Origin: Lepisosteus oculatus
Taxonomy: Eukaryota; Chordata; Actinopteri; Semionotiformes; Lepisosteidae
NCBI RefSeq assembly: GCF_040954835.1
Contig: NC_090697.1
Coordinates: forward strand, 3,918,501 to 3,982,500
Direction of reading: 5' to 3'
DNA: 64,000 nucleotides
The position numbers were made by a program, and so were the translations under genes. Under the pieces are notes generated by a model. That model had not been told where the DNA came from and made no database searches. It saw nothing but the letters and a program-made list of their open reading frames with translations. Positions 56,854 to 64,000 of this stretch are shown here, piece after piece; the stretch's first letter is position 1, and each line of letters opens with the position of its first letter.

Positions 56854-58150
56854 TGGTGTCAGAGCGGGCAGGATGGACAACCCGTGGCAGATTCTAGCAG
56901 ACTCTGTCAAGCGCCGCCTGACCCTGTGCAGGAGGAGCTCGCCCCGCACCCAAAGTCTGTGATGGCCCTCTGCTCCCTGTGGGAGGCCTTGGAGGTAAGG
57001 GGTGGGGTGCTGCACTGGGGGTGGTGGGTACCCTCCATCGGCAAGATCTGGTGGCAGCTGATGGTGCCACAGTTGCTCAGGGGGCTGTGCTCCAAGCGGT
57101 GCAGGGCCAGCCGGGCGTGGGACATTTCGGCTGTAAGAAAACCCTGCAGCGTTTCTAAGGCCACTTTTATTGGGGTCTGTCCCACTGGGACATGGAGTAG
57201 TGCTGCTGAACGTGTGCGGTGTGCGTGGCGCAGAAGGGTCCCCCCGGGCGCTCTCAGGCCCCCCTCCAACAACACCAAGTGGGGGCTCCCATGGAGCGTG
57301 TGGGGGTGGATGTTTTGGGCCCATTTCCGTGCACTGAGGCTGGGAACCACTACGTCCTGGTGGCAATGGAGTATTTCACAAAGTGGCCGGAGGCCTATGC
57401 CCTCCCAGACCAGAGTGCCTCCACAGTGGCCAATGCCCTACTGGAGGGGATGTTTGCCAGGCTAGGGGTGCCAGAGGATTTACACGTTGACCAGGGACGT
57501 AACTTCGAGTCCCAGGTCTTCGCCAGAGGGTGCCAGCGCCTGGGGTTATCTAAGACGCGGACCACCATGCTCCATCCCCAGAGTGATTGGTTGGTGGAGC
57601 GGTTTAATCGGACACTCGTCACCCAGCTGGCTACCCTGGTTTCCCGGCACCAGCGGGACTGGGACAGTCATCTCCCCCTTGCCCTCTGGGCATATGGGAC
57701 CGTGGTCCAGGAATCTACCAGGTGCACCCCAGCCTCACTCATGCTGAGCCGGGAAATGCGAACCTGTTCTTTGGGCCCCCTGGCCGGAGACGTGTCGGCA
57801 CCGCCAGCTGGACTGGACAACGAGTGGGACCTGCGACAGTGGATGCAGCGAGTGCACAGCTTTGCCCGAACCCACCTGACTCAGGTGGGAGTCCGGCAGC
57901 AATGGCACTACAACCTGCGCTGCAGGGGGCCTGCCTTCCAGCCCTGGGACAAGGTTTGGGTACAGCCCGCACCGCCGTAAAGGCCTCAGCCTTAAGCTGG
58001 CGCCGTCGTGGGAGGTGCCCACTGAGGTCCTTTTGGTGGTGGGCGATTTCTGCTACCGGGTCCGGTTGCGAACACGGGGGAGAGTGGCGGTCCTGCACCT
58101 AGACTGCCTGGCACCCTACCGGGTCCGGGAGGAGGACCCTGGCGGGGAGG
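56854..58150 (+). mobile_element. Ty3/gypsy retrotransposon fossil (unit B)
   Basis: Duplicate of the fossil in unit A and somewhat fuller at the integrase C-terminal side. Primer site TGGTGTCAGAGCGGG, gag-like start, integrase zinc-finger-like segment, catalytic core (57.22-57.6 kb; VLVAMEYFTKWPEAYALPDQ, then GVPEDLHVDQGRNFESQVFA and HPQSDWLVERFNRT) and a C-terminal part (LPLALWAYGTVVQESTRCTP onward). A single open stretch of about 250 codons covers most of the integrase. Protease and reverse transcriptase are absent, and no LTR is seen on the right. Broken. Confidence 0.82.
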
Positions 58151-58237
58151 CTAACCTTTGTTATGCATGACTGCAGACAATAAATGTGTAAAATATTAAT
58201 ATTGTGTGTTTCTTATTTAAAACTGCTAAAGTTACAG

Positions 58238-58605
58238 ATGCAGCCATTCAAAACAAGCGGGCGATACCGCATTATTTTGCAGTGCACTTTACGCAGTCTA
58301 CCGCGAGTTACCGTAAATTCTCCTATAGTACCGCAAGTAAAATAATAGTATCCGGAATTTCCGCAAGGTGGAGCTAGTAAAGTTCAACCTCTCATGTTTG
58401 AGCTGTCGCCATCAAAGTCTTTAACGAAGATATTACTAAAAGTATTTATAATGAATGACCTTGGACAAGCTGTAAACTGAAAGTATTGCCCTGGTCCACA
58501 TTCTTTTTTTCATTAACCATCTTTGTAGAAGTAACACCACAGCATTTCGCAATCACACATTTGTTTCCAATCATGCAAAGTACAGTACAGAATCGCGTAT
58601 TTAAA
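58238..58605 (+). repeat. Repeat family R1, copy B
   Basis: ACAGATGCAGCCATTCAAAAC, TACCG motifs, GGTGGAGCTAGTAAAG, GACCTTGGACAAGCTGTAAA, then an internal shortening to AGAATCGCGTATTTAAAGAA and TTAATAACGATATAA. It abuts the right end of unit B at a GTTACA shared by both, so the R1 end and the duplication edge coincide. Confidence 0.65.
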
Positions 58606-58715
58606 GAAATTAATAACGATATAAGTATATTCATGTACCGCAACACAAGAATTGTACATGCTGTACGATGTCTGTTGATAATGTTTGTAGGGCTTTTTCA
58701 ACACTGCTCATGTGA

Positions 58716-58805
58716 CCTTGCTGGTGGTGCTGTGGGTTAGGTTCCCGACTACCACATCACATGTTGGGTGTTCGAATCCCGCTGGAACCTTGACTTTTTT
58801 TTTTA
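58716..58805 (+). repeat. tRNA-like Pol III unit (SINE head or tRNA pseudogene)
   Basis: A-box-like TGGTGCTGTGGGTTAGG (58725-58741) and B-box GTTCGAATCCC (58770-58780) at tRNA spacing, followed after 14 bases by a run of ten T residues, a Pol III terminator. The cloverleaf is not clean, so it is a SINE head or decayed tRNA rather than a working tRNA gene. Confidence 0.5.
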
Positions 58806-60736
58806 ACAAACATTTCTTTGAAAAAATAAAACGTTTCCCTGGCTCAGAGATTAAATAAAACTTTACTCGCACCAAACAAATTTATATTTCTAAATATCAC
58901 AACAGGATCGAATTTAAGTCATTTTTATAACAATGAATAGTCACCTATGCGTTACAATATAAACATTTATATTGATTTAAATCACGTTTAAATTGCCTTT
59001 ATTTAAAACCCATAAATAAAGCCGATACTGTTTAGACTTTTAATTATTTAAAACTGTATTACAGCAGCACAATGGACAATGCAATGTAAATCACTATCTT
59101 TGTCTTCTGCGTAATAATGTTCACCTCTCTGTCCAGCAAATTAACAATAGTAATAATAATTAACTTTATTGTATATGGCGCCTTTAAAGGTGGCTCCTCA
59201 AAGCACTTTACAGGATAAAAACAATAACAACAATACTGTTAGGCTGGGCAAACGATTTTTTTAAAAAAGAAATACAAAATGAGATATAGTGATGTGTTCC
59301 GGCTTAGACATTAACGAAGAGCATAACACGCTCTGGCTTTCCCATCTACTGTATACCGATACACTGCAAGTACAACCCCCCTCTCTGCTGGCTGTGACAA
59401 ATAAAACTGGTTTCACAGGTATTTTCAAAGTAGAAGGGGGTGAGATTTCCAGCGAAAGACACCTCCCCCCATCCAAAACCAAGGAAGTACAGTACTTACT
59501 AGTTAAGAAAGCTAGGCTCCTCAATGAAATCGCTTTAACATGCTAATGCGTTTGTGTAACAGTCCGGGCGTGGCAAGCTTCTAATGTCAACCCGACTACG
59601 GCGAAAGGAACCCTTCTTTCATTGGAAGACAATGAAAATATTATAGCCCTAAATGAATAAATAGCAAACGGTTTACATAAAAGACATTTTCCAAGAAAGT
59701 TTAGCCTTTGTCACTAATGAAACCACTAAATAAAGACATAAATATAGAAATCTTAAGGTTTTTAAAATACATGACTTTGCTAAAATGTATTTAAAAATAA
59801 AAATGATTACAACCGCCAACGGAGAGAGAGAACAGGGGAGGGATGTTGGTTTTGCATAAGGGGCGGGGCTATGGAAATGATGTCTGTTTGGGAATGTGGA
59901 GTTACATGTTCTGGCTGTTTGTGAATTATCGTTGTTGAGTATGGAGTGTTGAGGTATTGATTTTGTATAATGCTTTATGTTGAAAATTGAGGTGGGTTTT
60001 GTTTATGATAAAGAGGATAAAGGTACACTACAGGTACACTTTCGTACAGGTCATACAGGTCCACTTTCACATTACATAAATCCCTGTCCTTCCCCCCAAG
60101 TCCCAGGAGTTAACAATATCCCAGACCAGATATCTCCCACTATCCCAGACAGGGTCCCATCTATCCCTTTATTCCTGGGGCAGGCATCACAAGCCCCGTT
60201 GCTGGTCTGCTCAGTGCCCTATCACTGCCTGATGAGTGCACCACGTTATTTTAAAAATATATATTACTGTCATTAGGACCAAAAGGTTTTATTCAACCAG
60301 TTTAAATTGGTGTCTGGAAAATACCCAGCACAATCTCTTCTATGCAATCAGAAACTTCATTTTTGACATGATCACAATGCAACAGAGTGATAAAGTGAAT
60401 ATTCAGAATATGCAGTTTCCTACAGTGACTTGTTGTAATAAAAGCCAAAAAATGTGTAAAGCAAAAATGAAGTGAAATTTGAAGATAGATGCTGTGGTTC
60501 TACTGAAAATTAATTTGTTGTTTCAAAGCAACATAAATGCCTGACATCATATAAAATACTTTTTTATTGTATATGTTAAGATATGTTTTACATTTAGGAA
60601 AATGTATCAGAAATCTCAGTGTAAAACTTTGACATTAATAATTAGATTTTGGCATGTCACTACTACAGTCAAGTTCAACAACAAAAGATAAAGAAACATA
60701 GTCCCTCATTGTGCTTACAAGAGAGTTAAAAATATA
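58806..60736. other. Intergenic DNA with repeat fragments
   Basis: A retroposon end at about 59140-59215 (TTTATTGTATATGGCGCCTT and CAAAGCACTTTACAGG) and pieces shared with 33.5-34.1 kb (59020-59080 and 59330-59430). The part at 59.8-60.2 kb is GC-richer but unrecognised. Confidence 0.45.
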
Positions 60737-61005
60737 CTTTTGGGAGGCATCAAACAAATGGCTGTCAACACGTCAGACCACTGTGGGTATTAGCTGTTAC
60801 TGGAGGTGAGAGTATAAATGTTTGATAAACAAACTGTTCTTAATAAATTCAAGCTATAATGAAACATTGTAAGCAATGTGTAATACTACCACTTCCATTC
60901 ATATTTAATGTAAATCTAGTTTATGTGTAAAATCTTCAAGATAGCTTTCAGATATAATATTACATACTTTTTGTTTTTACAATTACTGTTTATTGTGGAA
61001 ACAAG
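60737..61005 (+). promoter_or_regulatory. Promoter and untranslated first exon of TAAR gene 6
   Basis: CTTTTGGGAGGCAT (60737-60750), CACTGTGGGTATTAGCTGTT (from 60779), TATA box AGTATAAATG (60811-60820) and the donor AACAAG|GTAGGT with GT at 61006. The acceptor is AATTTCTAG ending at 62669, giving a 1.66-kb intron. Order and spacing match genes 2 and 3 and the ghost gene. Confidence 0.68.
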
Positions 61006-62695
61006 GTAGGTAACTAGCTAGAAAATTAATGTATGGGCTTTATTTGCAAAGGAAACGAGACAACATTGCATTTAGAATGCAAAAAAATGAAATTGTTATC
61101 AGATCTTAAACAAGATTTAACATTAATTTTTAACAGTAAAAACTGGAGACAATTTCAACAATTGTTTGGCCTCTGGTAAAATACACCGACAAATGAGTAT
61201 GTTCTTGTCTATAAGTATGAGTGCTTGTAAATGTGTGTTGCATACATTTGTAAAATGAATAAATGTAAATGTATTTCTTTATTTTGCCATTGTTAGATAT
61301 TGTTTGAATGCAGTTCCTTGTAAAACTTGGTACTGGGATGCTGAGGGAGAAAAAACATTGTTCAATTTTTACTGCAGTCTATAGATTAGGTTAGTTTCTT
61401 TGCATCTCTGAGTACATTTCTTTCTCTTCTGAAATTAAATTGCTATCTAGTTTGATGACACAGATCGGTAATTGTGATAGAAGTACTTCTACATCTTTAT
61501 TCATGTATTTGAATATGAATATGCTTAAATTGTAGGTTACAATATACTTTAAGTACTTTAGAATAATAGCAAAAAGTCCGTTTGTCTTAAAAAAAAAGAA
61601 AATTAAAGTAGTAACTCTGAAATAAGTAATGTCTTTTCATATGTTGTGTTCTCTTAGCAAAAATAATAAGTATTGTGTTGGAAGTGTTGTGAAAAAGAAT
61701 GATCAATTTATTTCTCCCTGTTGTCTCTTAATCAAAGTGCTTTCAAAGTTCTTTTACTTTATAGTTGAAATTATATACAGAGAAAGAATATATGTTCATA
61801 CTGTATAGTATATGTACTTTAATTATAGTAAGAATATAAATGTTACCTTGCTTTAATAGGTTTTTGAAAAATTGAATTGAAAAAAAGATTATTACACTTA
61901 ATGCATTGTACCTATTAATGCGAGTGACTTAAGGAAAGCAAATGAATGTATAGGATACAGCACTTAATTTAATTTGTGACCAAGCAAGCTTCACACTTGT
62001 GACAGACTACAATAATGTTTTTAATCAGCACAGGGAACAGACTGAAAACTTACAGTACACAATGTACTACTATTACTACTTATATATTTTCCATGCATTT
62101 CTTATGTTCTTGACCACATATTTGTACCCTGTGTATTTAAAGGTTGTAGAGTATTTTTATTTAGAGCATAATTGATTAAGAAAATGTACTCTGATTCTAC
62201 ATGAGAATATCCACTATTATAACAGTTTTCACTGTTATTGTAAAGTTTAGCTTGAGTGATGAGACTATCACCTTTAAGAAATCTTTTTAAACACAATCTT
62301 TAAATACTAATGTAAAATATTTATCAATCAAATCAAATGTCTCATTGTCATGTATTCATTATCACTAACATAATTTGCTCCTCTCTTTTTTACAGCAACC
62401 TACAGTAGACATACTGTATATCTGGATTATTTTATTGTCTGGAACTAAAATAGTTAACATTTCACTGAGATTAACCATAGAATTGTGTTTATGAATAAAA
62501 ATAAATAAATAACCCAGTGCAGAGAATAGAGACTTTGCACTGCAGTGTACTGTACAAACACAAAGATATGTTATTTAAATATAGAATTTACTATGGTAAA
62601 CATAATTTAAAAGTGTAATTATGCAAAGGTAAATCAAATCTTTGTCTTTTGTGTTTATGGAATTTCTAGTAGATCACGGACTGAAGAGATTCATC

Positions 62696-63694
62696 ATGAA
62701 TTCTACAAATGAGGAGATGGCACGCCTCAAAGCACGCCGGCTGGCAGCTATTAAAGGCGCTATATACACATTTGTATTGGGAACAATCTTAGTTACAGTG
62801 TGTGGAAATTTAATGGTCATTATTTCAATTGCTCACTTCAAACAGCTTCATTCTCCAACTAATTTCCTCATCCTGTCTTTAGGATGTGTTGACTGTCTTT
62901 TAGGCGTTCTTGTAATGCCATACAGCATGGTAAGATCTGTGGAAACCTGCTGGTACTTTGGGGACTTGTTTTGTAAAATACATTCAAGTCTTGACATGAC
63001 CATTTCAGTAGCATCTATTTTACACCTAAATTGCATTGCTGTTGATAGATACTTTGCTATATGTAATCCTTTACGGTACCAAAACATAATCACTACATTG
63101 GTTGTAGCCATTTTTATTGGCATTGTTTGGCTTTATTCCCTGCTGTTTGGTTTCGGATTGGTATTCTTTAAAGGAAGTTTAGCAAGCACTGATGAGCTGA
63201 TCATTTCCAACTCTTGTGTGGGCTCATGTTTTATACAGTTTGATAAACATTGGGCAGTTCTGGGACTATTACTAGTATTTTTTCTTCCAGCTGTATTGAT
63301 GATTTCTCTTTATGTGAAGATTTTAATTGTTGCCAGTAGGCAGGCAAAAGTAATAAAAGAAATATCAGGGACAGTTGTTTCTCAGAATGGCAATAAAAAC
63401 AAAATAAAAGCAAACAGGGAGAGGAAAGCTGTAAAAACTCTGAGTATTGTAATAGGAATATATCTGCTCTGTTATGTGCCATTTTCTGTTACTACTGTTA
63501 CTGATTTGTTCTTGATTTTTTCTCCGCCTGTGGTTATATTTGATACCCTTATATGGTTGGGCTACTTCAATTCTACATGCAATCCCATAATTTATGCATT
63601 TTTTTACCCTTGGTTTCAGAAGGCATTCAAAATAATTATAACAGGGAATGTCTTTCATTTTGGTTCTTCATCCATAAATCTCTTTTCAGATTAA
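62696..63694 (+). CDS. Divergent trace amine-associated receptor (gene 6)
   Basis: Open frame of 332 aa, class A GPCR closely related to gene 2. I start at ATG 62696 (MNST), since an acceptor ends at 62669 and the in-frame ATG at 62657 would be intronic. Retained: Asp100 (3.32), DRY 117-119, ECL2 CVGSC 174-178, Tyr290 (7.43), NPIIY 296-300. Changed: the N-terminal segment is shortened and both extracellular cysteines found in genes 1-5 are gone. The TM6 motif CWLPFF reads CYVPFS, replacing Trp6.48 with Tyr260 and Phe6.52 with Ser. Either it has an altered activation mechanism or it is drifting before visible inactivation. Candidate poly(A) signal at 63871. Confidence 0.92.
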   Translation: MNSTNEEMARLKARRLAAIKGAIYTFVLGTILVTVCGNLMVIISIAHFKQLHSPTNFLILSLGCVDCLLGVLVMPYSMVRSVETCWYFGDLFCKIHSSLDMTISVASILHLNCIAVDRYFAICNPLRYQNIITTLVVAIFIGIVWLYSLLFGFGLVFFKGSLASTDELIISNSCVGSCFIQFDKHWAVLGLLLVFFLPAVLMISLYVKILIVASRQAKVIKEISGTVVSQNGNKNKIKANRERKAVKTLSIVIGIYLLCYVPFSVTTVTDLFLIFSPPVVIFDTLIWLGYFNSTCNPIIYAFFYPWFQKAFKIIITGNVFHFGSSSINLFSD

Positions 63695-64000
63695 TATTAA
63701 TAGATAATTCTAAAGTTGCTAACATGATCCCATAATTCTAGAAAACGTAGGCACAGTTTCAAACTTTCCATGAACAACAAATTGTTTCATTATTCAACAC
63801 TACTTTTTAACATTAAGAAACACTTAAGAATACCCTTTCATAGGAACAGCATTTTTTTCTTAATAATTCAAATAAACATAAAATTACATGAAAATGTGAT
63901 CATAGTTAAAATAGACAACACATGACATGCAGAATGAGAACATGTTGAAAATAATGGAATGATAGAAATGTTGAAATGATAAATTATTAAATAGATTTAC
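63695..64000. other. AT-rich 3' flank of gene 6
   Basis: No gene seen. AATAAA at 63871-63876 may serve gene 6. Confidence 0.5.

Larger units (their letters stand above)
51468..58151 (+). repeat. Tandem segmental duplication, unit B
   Basis: Collinear copy of 38868-45775. It contains gene 5 with its promoter and intron, the GC-rich block, a shortened 0.9-kb repeat and a second copy of the Ty3/gypsy fossil. The join to unique DNA on the left is at TAAAATATTTAATTGAAGG. On the right it ends in the third occurrence of the TAACCTTTGTTATGCATGAC block. Confidence 0.9.

Noticed and set aside
1-64000. CRISPR arrays, operons or bacterial-type features
   Set aside because: No regularly spaced identical short repeats, and the sequence is plainly vertebrate genomic DNA.

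Overview
The window is vertebrate genomic DNA from a ray-finned fish. It holds a tandem, same-strand cluster of trace amine-associated receptor (TAAR) genes, the class A GPCRs used as olfactory amine receptors. TAAR coding is in one exon, intergenic DNA is AT-rich, and the interspersed repeats are of fish type (Penelope-like tails, L2 and RTE LINEs, Tc1 and hAT relics, Ty3/gypsy LTRs, tRNA-derived SINEs). A non-teleost lineage such as gar or bowfin is a guess from the repeat flavour only.

Layout. 0-2 kb: a TAAR1-like gene. 2-16 kb: AT-rich DNA with Penelope-like tails, a Tc1 relic, an RTE-like LINE carrying a miniature LTR element, and an unclassified repeat called R1 here. 17.3-18.4 kb: TAAR gene 2. 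20-26 kb: three Ty3/gypsy-type LTR insertions with perfect 5-bp target duplications and an L2-like LINE. 27.9-28.9 kb: TAAR gene 3. 32.1-36.7 kb: a 'ghost' TAAR whose promoter, first exon, intron and 3' end survive while the receptor body is gone and transposons sit in its place. 38-58 kb: a tandem segmental duplication with two near-identical receptors (genes 4 and 5), each followed by the same GC-rich block and the same Ty3/gypsy fossil. Between the two units lie a retropseudogene-like relic and an hAT relic. 62.7-63.7 kb: TAAR gene 6, intact but lacking features normally conserved in TAARs.

How the genes work together. All six open receptors keep Asp3.32, the amine anchor. Genes 4 and 5 also have Asp at 5.42 (residues 112 and 202), the acidic pair known for diamine recognition by zebrafish TAAR13c. 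Genes 2, 3 and 6 and the ghost share one upstream promoter/leader-exon module ending in a CA(A/C)AAG|GTAGGT-type donor. Genes 4 and 5 have a different TATA promoter and leader exon. The cluster therefore appears to have grown by duplication of whole transcription units.

Most notable non-gene signals: (1) a miniature LTR element (236-bp LTR, 62-bp core, tRNA-Leu-type primer site) whose LTR contains a correctly spaced tRNA-like Pol III promoter, present twice; (2) Penelope-like tails in a fold-back arrangement inserted with target duplications; (3) the ghost TAAR; (4) pocket-focused divergence between the duplicated diamine-type receptors next to about 900 bp of identical flanking DNA.
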